DNA from: Phaeobacter sp.
GTDB lineage: Bacteria; Pseudomonadota; Alphaproteobacteria; Rhodobacterales; Rhodobacteraceae
Assembly (NCBI RefSeq): GCF_022825805.1
Contig: NZ_JAJDWC010000099.1
Coordinates: 1-36,640 of the forward strand
Reading direction: 5' to 3'
Length of the DNA: 36,640 nt
A model generated the notes under the pieces. It saw only the letters and a program-made list of their open reading frames with translations, was not told the DNA's origin and searched no databases. Below, piece by piece: positions 26,584 through 34,409 of this stretch (positions are counted from its first letter, which is position 1; every line of letters starts with the position of its first letter). Both the position numbers and the translations under genes were made by a program.

Positions 26584-27231
26584 TTAGTTGTTCAAAGCTG
26601 TCCGGTACCGATCATCACGGTAGAACAAGTGCACGCCAATGCGTGTGGTCTTGGTGAAGCTCTTGCTCCAACGTGGGCGCACGGCGGTGGTGTGATAGTA
26701 GGTTGCACCATCGGTCAGGCCGGTTTTGGCGCCATCGATCACCAGTCGCGCCACTTTGGACACGCGCTCATAGGCGGTCTTCTCGCGGATCACCTCTTCG
26801 TGGCCATCGCAAGTATAGCTGAACTGGCACTGATACTTGCGCCCGGTGCCCTGGTTGATCACCGAACACAGCGTGTTCGGAAACTGCGAGGACTTCACCC
26901 GGTTCATGATCACCTCGGCCACAGCAAACTGGCCTTTGACGGTTTCGCCACGGGCTTCGAAATACAGCGCCTCGGCAAGGCAGGCGAAGTTGTCCCCGCC
27001 CTGCGCCGCTGGCAGGCTGTCGAGATAGTCTTTGGTGAACTTCACTTCCGTCGGCTTGGCCTTCTTGGCTGCGCGGTTGAAGTTGAAGAAATTGTTCAGC
27101 CGACCTGTTGGCACGGCGCTCAGTGTCGATTGCTCGCGCTTGAACAAAGAGTCCAGGCCAGCATCCGCATACACATCTTTTGCTGCGGCCATCACGGCAG
27201 CAATTACGGCAGCTACAGTCAGAATTTTCAT
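26584..27231 (-). CDS. SleB-type cell wall hydrolase, exported
   Basis: A 215-residue protein with an N-terminal signal peptide (MKILTVAAV...KDVYA, cleavage about residue 22) and a Hydrolase_2 domain (about 82-205). Its motif CLAEALYFEARGE carries the likely catalytic Glu, followed by AVAEVIMNRVKS and CQFSYTCDG with cysteines. These match the SleB/CwlJ family of lytic transglycosylase-type peptidoglycan hydrolases, which outside spore formers act in wall turnover. The ATG at 27231 is used since the signal peptide begins there; an upstream extension would spoil it. It lies between the PPDK-like gene and folB on the same strand. Its position next to cell-wall and folate genes probably has no direct functional meaning. 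Confidence 0.9.
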   Translation of the reverse strand: MKILTVAAVIAAVMAAAKDVYADAGLDSLFKREQSTLSAVPTGRLNNFFNFNRAAKKAKPTEVKFTKDYLDSLPAAQGGDNFACLAEALYFEARGETVKGQFAVAEVIMNRVKSSQFPNTLCSVINQGTGRKYQCQFSYTCDGHEEVIREKTAYERVSKVARLVIDGAKTGLTDGATYYHTTAVRPRWSKSFTKTTRIGVHLFYRDDRYRTALNN

Positions 27232-27401
27232 CAGGGCATCCCCACTAGAAAGATCGCGAACGGCCATCCCAACGTCACGCGAGCGCAGCAATTAGTGGAA
27301 AAAACACCCAAGGTCCAGCAACTGCGCTGCCGCAGGCCGGAGTGTCAAAAGGTCACAATCATCTAAACACAACCAGCGGTCAGGAAACCGCCTTGTTTTC
27401 T

Positions 27402-30032
27402 TTACAATTTTGCCCGTTTTTCGGTTTTCGGACCAAGCTGGCTGGAAATTGCCAGCTGGGCTGCGGCCAGGCGCGCAACAGGAACCCGGAAGGGCGAACA
27501 AGACACGTAATCGAACCCTGCCTCTCGACAAAAAGCAATCGATTCGGGGTTGCCGCCATGTTCCCCGCAGATCGAAAGCGTCAGGTCAGGATAGGCCGCG
27601 CGCCCGCGCTCTGCGCCCAGCTGCAGCAACTCCCCCACCCCGTCTTTGTCCAGAACATGGAACGGATCCTCGGGAAACACGCCCTGGTTCACATAGGCCG
27701 ACATAAAGCGCCCCGCATCATCGCGCGACATCCCATAGGTCATCTGGGTCAGATCGTTGGTACCAAAACTGAGGAAGGCTGTGTTGGGTGAAATCTCTCC
27801 CGCACGCAGCGCTGCGCGCGGGGTTTCCACCATCACACCCAGCCGATAGGCAAAGTCCTCTCCGCGTTCCGCTTTGACGGCCAAGGCCACGGCGTCGATC
27901 CGGGCCTTCACCAGTTCGACTTCGCGTTTGGCAGAAACCAGCGGGATCATGATTTCGGGCACCACAGGCTCGCCCTCTTTGGAGGCATCCAAAGTGGCCT
28001 CAAAAATCGCGCGCGCCTGCATGTCGTAGATCTCGGGAACCGTCACCCCCAGGCGCACCCCACGCAGGCCCAACATGGGATTGTATTCCTCCATCTCCTC
28101 CACGCGCCGCGTGACGTCGCTCACCGGGATGCCCAGGGCCTCGGACAGTTCGCGTTGGCCGGACCGGGTGGTGGGCAGGAATTCATGGAGCGGCGGGTCA
28201 AACAGACGGATACAAACGGGCAAGCCTTCCATAATCCGGAACAGCTCCTGGAAATCCTCCCGCTGCATCGGCAACAGACGGGCCAGGACCGCCGCCCGCC
28301 CCTCGGAGGTTTCCGCAAAGATCATCTCCCGCATCACCGTCAAGCGACCGGGATCAAAGAACATATGCTCGGTGCGGCACAGACCAATGCCCTGTGCGTT
28401 GAATTTTCGGGCGGTTTTGGCGTCTTCCGGCGTATCGGCATTGGCCCGGATGCCAATGTCGCGCTGTTCATCTGCCCAGGCCAAGAGGGTCAGGAACGCC
28501 CCATCTTCGGCCGCTTCCATCATATCGGGCTGACCTGCAAGCACAGCGCCAGAGCTGCCATCGATCGTGACCACATCGCCGCGGCCAAACACCCGCCCCT
28601 CAGGCGAGGTGAGCTGTTTGCGTTTACTGTCGAATTTCATGTCCGATGCGCCCACGATGCAGGGCAGGCCCAGGCCGCGCCCGATGACCGCCGCATGGCT
28701 GGTCATTCCGCCCCGTTCGGTCAATACGGCAACCGCCGCATGCATGCCGCGCACATCTTCTGGCGAGGTTTCACGCCGCACCAAAACACAGGGCTCACCG
28801 CGGGCCGCGCTGGCCTGTGCCTCTGCCGCAGTGAACACCAGCTTGCCGGTCGCCGCGCCCGGGCTGGCTGCAATCCCATGACCGATCTCATCACGCTCCG
28901 CATCAGGCGCCACCTGACGGTGCAGCAGCTCTGCCAGCAGGCGTGAGTCGACCCGCATCACCGCCTCTTCACGCGGGATGATGCCATCTTCGGCCAAGGC
29001 CACCGCAATGCGCACCGCCGCCTGGGCGGTCCGGGTGACCCGGACACCATCCAAAATATGCACTTCGCCGTCCACGATGACGAATTCGACCTGCATCTCT
29101 TCGCGCAGACGCTGACGCATCAGCCGCGCATGGGCCTGCAAGGCCGCAAAAGCCGCCGGCGCGAGATCCTGCAGGGACGGGCCACGGCTGTCCTGTTCCA
29201 GAAACACGGCCTCCGCCCCGGCGCCAAGCGCATCACGACCCTGACTCTGGCTCAGATAACGCCCGGTGATCTGCGGCATGCCAGTGTCGGGGCTGACCAG
29301 TTGTAGAACACCAGAACCACATTCGCCGTCGCCATAGCCAGGTACCATTTCTTGCACAACCAGACCCAGCCCTGCATCGGCTGGCGCGCCTTTGGCCTGG
29401 CGCAGCAATCGCGCCGAGGTGCCTTCCCAGGCACGCGCCATCGACCGCAGCACCGCCGCCAGCTGCTCTGCCGGGTTTTGCGGGAACGGCTCGTCGGTTT
29501 CGGCCTCATAGGCTTGCAGCACTTCGCTCAACCCATCGGGGCCGTTGTCTTCCACATCATCAAAGACGTCGGGGTCCAGACGCGCCACATGGATTGCATA
29601 GGATTGCACAAACCGCAGATACAAGGCCGCCGCTGCATCCCGGCCCAGACTGTCGCACAGCTCCACATAGCGGGCATCATTCATACCAATGTTCAAAATG
29701 GCGCCCGGACCGCCCCAATCGGGATCCTCCGATGATGGCCGCACGCACAGCAGTGCATTGGGCGCAAACCGCTCCAGGATCTCCTCCAGATCCGGCAGTT
29801 CACCATTGGCAATGGAATGCACCGCCATAAACGACAGCGCCACCGTGGTGGGCACCGGCAGATCAAGACGCACCAACCGCTGCAGGCATTTGGCCCGCCC
29901 GCCATGGGTGTGGTTGGCAATCGGCGCAGTCGGGGTGATCAACACCGCTTCCGGCAAAATCACATCGGACGCGGCCACCCCATCAGAGGCATCCAGAGAC
30001 TGTTGGTCGGATTTTGGGTCGTTTCTCTGCAC
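27402..30032 (-). CDS. ppdK: pyruvate, phosphate dikinase-like protein with divergent ATP-binding half
   Basis: An 876-residue PPDK-like protein. The start is GTG 30032, preceded by AAGGAAAGG at a suitable distance; an upstream frame extension has no ribosome site. The swivelling His domain (TERGGMTSHAAVIGRG, His about 446) and the C-terminal PEP/pyruvate barrel (GIGLCRTEHMFF, NPMLGLRGVRLG, FGTNDLTQMTYG, ICGEHGG, VSCSPFRVP) are well conserved. The N-terminal ATP-grasp half is not: the usual GGKGANLAEM reads GGRAKCLQRL, SVRSGA...SMPGMMDT reads CVRPSSEDPDWGGPGA, and LQTRNGKRTA reads LDGVRVTRTA. True PPDK interconverts pyruvate, ATP and phosphate with PEP, AMP and pyrophosphate. Whether this copy does so is uncertain. 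A possible promoter lies at 30057-30084, behind glyS. Confidence 0.72.
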   Translation of the reverse strand: MQRNDPKSDQQSLDASDGVAASDVILPEAVLITPTAPIANHTHGGRAKCLQRLVRLDLPVPTTVALSFMAVHSIANGELPDLEEILERFAPNALLCVRPSSEDPDWGGPGAILNIGMNDARYVELCDSLGRDAAAALYLRFVQSYAIHVARLDPDVFDDVEDNGPDGLSEVLQAYEAETDEPFPQNPAEQLAAVLRSMARAWEGTSARLLRQAKGAPADAGLGLVVQEMVPGYGDGECGSGVLQLVSPDTGMPQITGRYLSQSQGRDALGAGAEAVFLEQDSRGPSLQDLAPAAFAALQAHARLMRQRLREEMQVEFVIVDGEVHILDGVRVTRTAQAAVRIAVALAEDGIIPREEAVMRVDSRLLAELLHRQVAPDAERDEIGHGIAASPGAATGKLVFTAAEAQASAARGEPCVLVRRETSPEDVRGMHAAVAVLTERGGMTSHAAVIGRGLGLPCIVGASDMKFDSKRKQLTSPEGRVFGRGDVVTIDGSSGAVLAGQPDMMEAAEDGAFLTLLAWADEQRDIGIRANADTPEDAKTARKFNAQGIGLCRTEHMFFDPGRLTVMREMIFAETSEGRAAVLARLLPMQREDFQELFRIMEGLPVCIRLFDPPLHEFLPTTRSGQRELSEALGIPVSDVTRRVEEMEEYNPMLGLRGVRLGVTVPEIYDMQARAIFEATLDASKEGEPVVPEIMIPLVSAKREVELVKARIDAVALAVKAERGEDFAYRLGVMVETPRAALRAGEISPNTAFLSFGTNDLTQMTYGMSRDDAGRFMSAYVNQGVFPEDPFHVLDKDGVGELLQLGAERGRAAYPDLTLSICGEHGGNPESIAFCREAGFDYVSCSPFRVPVARLAAAQLAISSQLGPKTEKRAKL

Positions 30033-30056
30033 TGCGGCGCCTTTCCTTTGCTCTGC

Positions 30057-30084
30057 AGCATAGACCGCCTGCGCGGCCTCGCAA
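30057..30084 (-). promoter_or_regulatory. putative promoter of the PPDK-like gene
   Basis: On the minus strand TTGCGA (30084-30079), a 16-base spacer and TATGCT (30062-30057), each with four of six consensus matches. The predicted start would give a leader of about 18 bases before the GTG. Confidence 0.4.
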
Positions 30085-30110
30085 GGAAAAGCGCATCGCC
30101 AGAATGCAGA

Positions 30111-30146
30111 AATCCGACGCGGCATCGCTGCCGCATCGGATTTTTT
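30111..30146. terminator. strong intrinsic terminator between glyS and the PPDK-like gene
   Basis: AATCCGA-C-GCGGCA, a four-base loop, then TGCCGC-A-TCGGATT and a run of T on the plus strand. The single C/A positions are the only mispair. On the minus strand the run is only TTT. It is 28 bases past the glyS stop and could stop glyS transcription, though its best orientation faces right, where no plus-strand gene precedes it. Confidence 0.8.
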
Positions 30147-30173
30147 CGCATCAACGCAGGGTGTGAGCGGTGC

Positions 30174-32423
30174 TCAGCCTTCGATGCGGGTCAAATCGGC
30201 GACCTGACCCACCACTTTGCGGATCTGGCTCAGCAGGTTGAGCCGGTTGCGCCGTACCACTTCGTTGTCGGAATTGACCTGCACTGCTTCAAAGAAGGCA
30301 TCAACCGGTGCGCGCAGCGCCGCCATGCTGCCCATGGCAGCCGCGAAATCTTCGGCTTCGATGGCCGAAGAGATCGCCCCCTCGCTGGTGGCGAGCACAT
30401 CAAACAGCGCCTGTTCGGTGGCATCCTCGGCAAACTTCTTGTCCGCCCCAAAGGAATATTCGACGCCGTCTTTTTCCTCGGCCTGCGACAGGATGTTGTT
30501 GGCGCGTTTGAAACCCTGCAACAGGTTCTCGCCATCGTCTGTCTTCAAAAACGCTTCCAGCGCGCGGGCCCGTTTGACCAGCAGCGTCAGATCGTCGTTG
30601 CCGTCCATCGCGATACAGGCGTCGATCACATCGTGGCGAATGCCCTGATCGCGCAGGAACACCTTCAGGCGGTCATGGAAGAAGGACAGAAGATCGGCGA
30701 GGATAACGACATCTGGAAAATCATAAACTCCACTCTCTTTAAAGGCATCAATACCGCCGCTGTTACTTAACTCATCTGCGACGCGTTGGAGCTCCATAAC
30801 CCGTAGAGCATCTTCGTCGATTCCAGACGCCTCAATGTAAGACTTGCGTTTATCGAGCATCACTTTGCCTGTAGCAGAATCGCGATGCAACGCATGGGGA
30901 AAGTACCCTTTAGTGACAACAGTTCTTAATCCAAGGCGCAGATCGTTTTCCAGCACCAGACGGATCACGCCCAATGCGGCGCGGCGCAGCGCATAGGGAT
31001 CTTTGGATCCGGTCGGCTTTTGATCAATCGCCCAGAACCCTGTCAACTTGTCCAGCTTTTCTGCAAGGGCCACCGCCACAGACACAGGTTTGCTGGGCAC
31101 ATCATCCGACGGGCCAAGCGGGGAATAATGCTCTTCGCTGGCGAGACCGACCTCGGCAGGCAGCTCGGCGGCTTCGGCATAATAGCGCCCCATCAACCCC
31201 TGCAGTTCCGGAAACTCATAGACCATTTCGGAACACAGATCGCCCTTACAGGCCTGCGCTGCCATCAAGGCCATTGCCGGGTCCGCGCCGACGGTTGGTG
31301 CCAGAGATTGCGCTAGGGCCGCGATGCGGTTCACCTGTTCTCCGACAGAGCCCAGATCAGCGTGGAAGGTCACCTGCTCCAGCTTTTCGACCCACGGCTC
31401 AAAGCCCGAGGCCTTGACCGTACGCAGGTCGTTCTCCCAGAAGAATTTCGCATCCGCCAGACGCGCCGACAGCACCTTTTGGTTGCCTGCCAGGATCGTG
31501 GCGCCATTGTCTGCGGTCTCGCGGTTCGCCACGGTGACAAATCGTTCGATGCGGCCGGTCTTTGCGTTGCGCACCGAGAAGAACTTTTGGTGTTCTTTCA
31601 TCGACGTCTGTAGCACCTCGGGCGGCAGCTCCAGGAACTGCTCATCAATGGCACCCAGCAAAACCACTGGCCATTCCACCAGCCCGGCGACCTCTGCCAG
31701 CAGGCCCTTGTCCTCCACCACTTCGAGCCCGAGAGCAAAGGCCTGATTGGTGGCATCCTGCCAGATCGCTGCCTGCCGCTCTGCCGGATCCAGCAGCACG
31801 AACGCCCGCTTCAGCTTGGTTGCATAATCCTCAAATCCGGTGACGGTGATGGCCTCCGGCGCCATGAAACGGTGGCCATAGGTGACGGCGCCCGACACGA
31901 TGCCATCGACCTCCAGTGGCACAACCTCCGCCCCGTCTTCTTTGCTCAGCACGCAAGAGATCGACTGCAGGGGGCGCACCCAGCGCAACGATCCTTTGCC
32001 CCAGCGCATCGATTTCGGCCAGGGGAAATTGCGGATGGTGTCTTCCAGCACCTCGGCGATGATGTCAGCCGCCGGGCGACCCGCCTTTTCGATCACCGCG
32101 AAATAGACCGCCCCTTTGGGGGTCTCGCGCTCTTCCAGCTGATCGCGGCTCAGACCGGCACCGCGCAAGAAACCTTCGATGGCTTTGTCTGGTGCGCCGA
32201 CCTTTGGCCCTTTGCGCTCTTCGCGCACGGTTGGGGAATGCTCCAGCAGGCCCTCCAGCGCCAGTGTCAGGCGGCGCGGCGTCGACAGTGCATGCGCCCC
32301 CGCATAGGTCAAACCGGCCTCGACCAGACCGTCGGTGATACGTTTTTTCAGATCCTCAGCGGCACGCGCCTGCATGCGCGCCGGGATTTCTTCGGAAAAC
32401 AGTTCAATCAGCAGATCAGGCAT
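30174..32423 (-). CDS. glyS: glycyl-tRNA synthetase beta subunit
   Basis: A 749-residue beta subunit of the bacterial alpha2-beta2 enzyme that charges tRNA-Gly. It starts with LLIELFSEEIPARMQARA and has the conserved FVTVANRETA, AKFFWENDLR and RRAALGVIRL blocks. A C-terminal helical anticodon-binding (DALR-type) region follows LLSFFHDRLKVFLRDQG. It is longer than the about 690 residues of E. coli GlyS, the extra lying around residues 488-569, between RRAALGVIRL and LSFFHDRLK. That stretch is unusually A/T-rich in DNA (about 48% GC against about 62% beside it). It follows glyQ and the DUF6446-like gene, giving a glyQ-X-glyS operon, and a terminator lies just downstream. Confidence 0.96.
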   Translation of the reverse strand: MPDLLIELFSEEIPARMQARAAEDLKKRITDGLVEAGLTYAGAHALSTPRRLTLALEGLLEHSPTVREERKGPKVGAPDKAIEGFLRGAGLSRDQLEERETPKGAVYFAVIEKAGRPAADIIAEVLEDTIRNFPWPKSMRWGKGSLRWVRPLQSISCVLSKEDGAEVVPLEVDGIVSGAVTYGHRFMAPEAITVTGFEDYATKLKRAFVLLDPAERQAAIWQDATNQAFALGLEVVEDKGLLAEVAGLVEWPVVLLGAIDEQFLELPPEVLQTSMKEHQKFFSVRNAKTGRIERFVTVANRETADNGATILAGNQKVLSARLADAKFFWENDLRTVKASGFEPWVEKLEQVTFHADLGSVGEQVNRIAALAQSLAPTVGADPAMALMAAQACKGDLCSEMVYEFPELQGLMGRYYAEAAELPAEVGLASEEHYSPLGPSDDVPSKPVSVAVALAEKLDKLTGFWAIDQKPTGSKDPYALRRAALGVIRLVLENDLRLGLRTVVTKGYFPHALHRDSATGKVMLDKRKSYIEASGIDEDALRVMELQRVADELSNSGGIDAFKESGVYDFPDVVILADLLSFFHDRLKVFLRDQGIRHDVIDACIAMDGNDDLTLLVKRARALEAFLKTDDGENLLQGFKRANNILSQAEEKDGVEYSFGADKKFAEDATEQALFDVLATSEGAISSAIEAEDFAAAMGSMAALRAPVDAFFEAVQVNSDNEVVRRNRLNLLSQIRKVVGQVADLTRIEG

Positions 32424-32523
32424 CAGATGTCCTTACGGATGGCCGCGCAACCGGGCGCGGCAGAAAGAGTGGGAAGGGCGCAGCACAGAGGCGGATACAG
32501 CGACAGGCGCCAAGGCGAGCGCA

Positions 32524-33057
32524 TCAATTGGTCTCTTCGGCGGCAGGGCGCGGCGGGCATTCTTCGCCCACCACTGTGCCATCATAGGCTTTCTTGCCGC
32601 AGTCGTTCAGCTCGTGCCAGACATAGCCGCGGCCCTCGTTGGTGATCGCAATGATCCGGTCGACGCCATAGGCCACGTTCTTTTGCGACACGAAACTGCG
32701 CGCGCGACCCTCCGCCAATGCGTCAGCCACCGCTTCGGCATCAAAACAATCAAACCAACCCGGAGCGTTGCGCGGCATATCCTGATCCGACAGGACAAAC
32801 AGCTGTGCCAGTTCATCCGGTTTCAGATCGGTCGAAAAACACGCCCGATAGCGGATCGGAGAGCTGCCCGCGTCGATGGCTTCAAACCCGCTGTAGCGGA
32901 TCGGCAGCGGCTCACCGCCGCCAAGCGGTGTCAGAACCACATCTCTGCCGGGCTGCAATTCTACATCGTCATAGAAGCCATAGACCTGCAAATAATACAT
33001 CGCACCGCCCGCAGCGAGGCCGGATAGGATCAGGATCAGCGACAGAAACTTGCCCAT
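32524..33057 (-). CDS. DUF6446-type membrane-anchored protein
   Basis: A 177-residue protein with one N-terminal hydrophobic segment (about 4-23, LSLILILSGLAAGGAMYYLQ), then a soluble domain containing RYRACFSTDL, GWFDCFDAEAVADAL and YVWHELNDCGKKAYDG. Its cysteines suggest a disulphide and periplasmic exposure. It matches the DUF6446 family, which in Rhodobacterales is found between glyQ and glyS; the function is unknown. It is 25 bases after the glyQ stop and 100 bases before glyS, with AGGAG before the ATG, so it is cotranscribed. A link to glycine or translation is only by position. Confidence 0.85.
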   Translation of the reverse strand: MGKFLSLILILSGLAAGGAMYYLQVYGFYDDVELQPGRDVVLTPLGGGEPLPIRYSGFEAIDAGSSPIRYRACFSTDLKPDELAQLFVLSDQDMPRNAPGWFDCFDAEAVADALAEGRARSFVSQKNVAYGVDRIIAITNEGRGYVWHELNDCGKKAYDGTVVGEECPPRPAAEETN

Positions 33058-33082
33058 GGTGGCGATCTCCTACCAGAAAGTA

Positions 33083-34018
33083 TCAGGCTGAGGCGACGTA
33101 GCCGCCGGCCTCGGTCTGCACAAATGCGTCCGCACATTGCTTGGCCAGCGCCCGGACCCGCCCGATATAAGCCTGTCGCTCGGTCACCGAAATCACCCCG
33201 CGCGCATCGAGCAGATTGAACAGATGGCTGGCCTTGATACATTGATCGTAGGCCGGTTGCGCCATTACGATGCGGCGACCGGTTTTGGGATCATCCTGCG
33301 GCTGCGACAGAATGCGGGCGCATTCGGCCTCTGCATCCTTGAAATGCTGCAGCAGCATATCGGTGTCGGCCACATCGAAATTCCAGCGCGCATATTGCGC
33401 CTCGGCGTCGCGGAACACATCGCCATAGGTCAGCGGGATCAGCGCATCAGGGTCGTTGAACGGCATTTCGTTGCCATCATCCACGCCCAGCACATACATC
33501 GCCAGACGCTCCAGACCATAGGTCAGCTCGCCCGACACAGGGTGGCAATCATGGCCACCGACCTGCTGGAAATAGGTGAACTGGCTCACTTCCATGCCAT
33601 CACACCATACCTCCCAGCCAAGACCCCAGGCGCCCAATGTCGGGCTTTCCCAGTCGTCTTCGACAAAACGAATGTCATGCATCGCCATATCAATGCCGAT
33701 GGCCTCCAACGAACCGAGATACAGCTCCTGCAGGTTCGGCGGGCTGGGTTTGATGATCACCTGATACTGGTAGTAATGCTGCCAGCGGTTGGGGCTGTCA
33801 CCATACCGGCCATCGGTGGGGCGGCGCGACGGCTGCACATAGGCTGCCGCCCAGTTGCGATTGCCCAGCGCCCGCAGGGTCGTTGCCGGGTGGAACGTGC
33901 CAGCGCCCACTTCCATGTCATAGGGCTGCAACACGGCGCAGCCTTTCGATGCCCAATAGGTCTGAAGCCGCAGAATGATCTCCTGAAAGGAGCGCGGGGC
34001 GCTTTGGGTCTCTGTCAT
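33083..34018 (-). CDS. glyQ: glycyl-tRNA synthetase alpha subunit
   Basis: A 311-residue alpha subunit of glycyl-tRNA synthetase, which carries the class II catalytic site. The N-terminus [18 protein letters not shown], then [47 protein letters not shown] and FTYFQQVGG are the expected catalytic blocks. ATG 34018 is chosen because [12 protein letters not shown] is the family-type N-terminus and AGAGGGA lies upstream; 28 residues in front would be non-conserved. It heads the operon with the DUF6446-like gene and glyS. A sigma-70-like promoter is visible at 34121-34149. No glycine riboswitch or T-box was seen. Confidence 0.97.
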   Translation of the reverse strand: MTETQSAPRSFQEIILRLQTYWASKGCAVLQPYDMEVGAGTFHPATTLRALGNRNWAAAYVQPSRRPTDGRYGDSPNRWQHYYQYQVIIKPSPPNLQELYLGSLEAIGIDMAMHDIRFVEDDWESPTLGAWGLGWEVWCDGMEVSQFTYFQQVGGHDCHPVSGELTYGLERLAMYVLGVDDGNEMPFNDPDALIPLTYGDVFRDAEAQYARWNFDVADTDMLLQHFKDAEAECARILSQPQDDPKTGRRIVMAQPAYDQCIKASHLFNLLDARGVISVTERQAYIGRVRALAKQCADAFVQTEAGGYVASA

Positions 34019-34120
34019 CTTTTTCGTCCCTCTGGTCTTTCGTCCCTGTGGGTCGCGTGCCGACACGGATCCTGGCATTGATCGCAGGGCTGGTGCACAC
34101 ACGCTGTGAAGTCGGGGTTC

Positions 34121-34149
34121 TACCTATGCAAGCCCCGGCGCAGGGTCAA
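34121..34149 (-). promoter_or_regulatory. putative sigma-70 promoter of glyQ
   Basis: On the minus strand TTGACC (34149-34144), a 17-base spacer, then TAGGTA (34126-34121). The -35 is a five-of-six match, the -10 weaker. The predicted leader is about 95 bases. Confidence 0.55.
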
Positions 34150-34373
34150 CGCCAACTCGCAGCCGATCCGCTCTCTGCCACGCCAAGCTGGTCCAATCTT
34201 TGCCCTCTGTCGCTCCGCAGCGCGACAGGCTGACGCCAATCGGAACGGCCTGTGCCTTGCAGGCTTGCAACACTTGTCGGTTTTGGCGCGAAAGCCGCGC
34301 TTTTCCCCCACCCCGCGCAACCGGAAAGAGTTCCCTTCACGCTGTGAAAATGATTATCTGCGCCAAATCCAAA

Positions 34374-34399
34374 ATCACCCGTGACCATCACCCGTGAAG
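34374..34399. repeat. 13-bp two-copy tandem duplication with TCAC-N2-GTGA palindromes
   Basis: Copies at 34374-34386 and 34387-34399 share ATCACCCGTGA and differ only at their last bases. The second copy runs into the ribosome site GAAGAGG of the next gene. Each copy is palindromic, so two adjacent operator half-pairs result. Confidence 0.75.
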
Positions 34400-34409
34400 A
34401 GGCCTTTTG

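Larger units (their letters stand above)
34019..34409. promoter_or_regulatory. glyQ / SPOR-protein divergent regulatory region
   Basis: A 391-base gap. On the glyQ side lies a promoter at 34121-34149. An inverted repeat CTGTCGC/GCGACAG (34207-34228) is of unknown role. On the SPOR-gene side, TTCAC-GCT-GTGAA (34336-34348) and two copies of ATCACCCGTGA within a 13-bp tandem duplication (34374-34399) form a set of TCAC/GTGA inverted repeats. CACGCTGTGAA also occurs at 34100-34110. TGAAAATGATTATCT (34345-34359) is loosely Fur-like. No gene is supported. Confidence 0.6.

Noticed and set aside
30217..32423. Long open frames on the plus strand inside glyS, and similar ones opposite carA, ilvC and the PPDK-like gene
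   Set aside because: They lie fully antisense to conserved genes, have no recognisable domains, and arise from GC-rich codon bias.
34019..34120. T-box or glycine riboswitch in the glyQ leader
   Set aside because: No T-box sequence or glycine aptamer core was seen; the leader is short.
34345..34359. Fur box TGAAAATGATTATCT
   Set aside because: Resembles the enterobacterial consensus at 13 of 15 positions, but iron control in this group mostly uses RirA/Irr/Mur and the gene is not iron-related. Kept only as a note.
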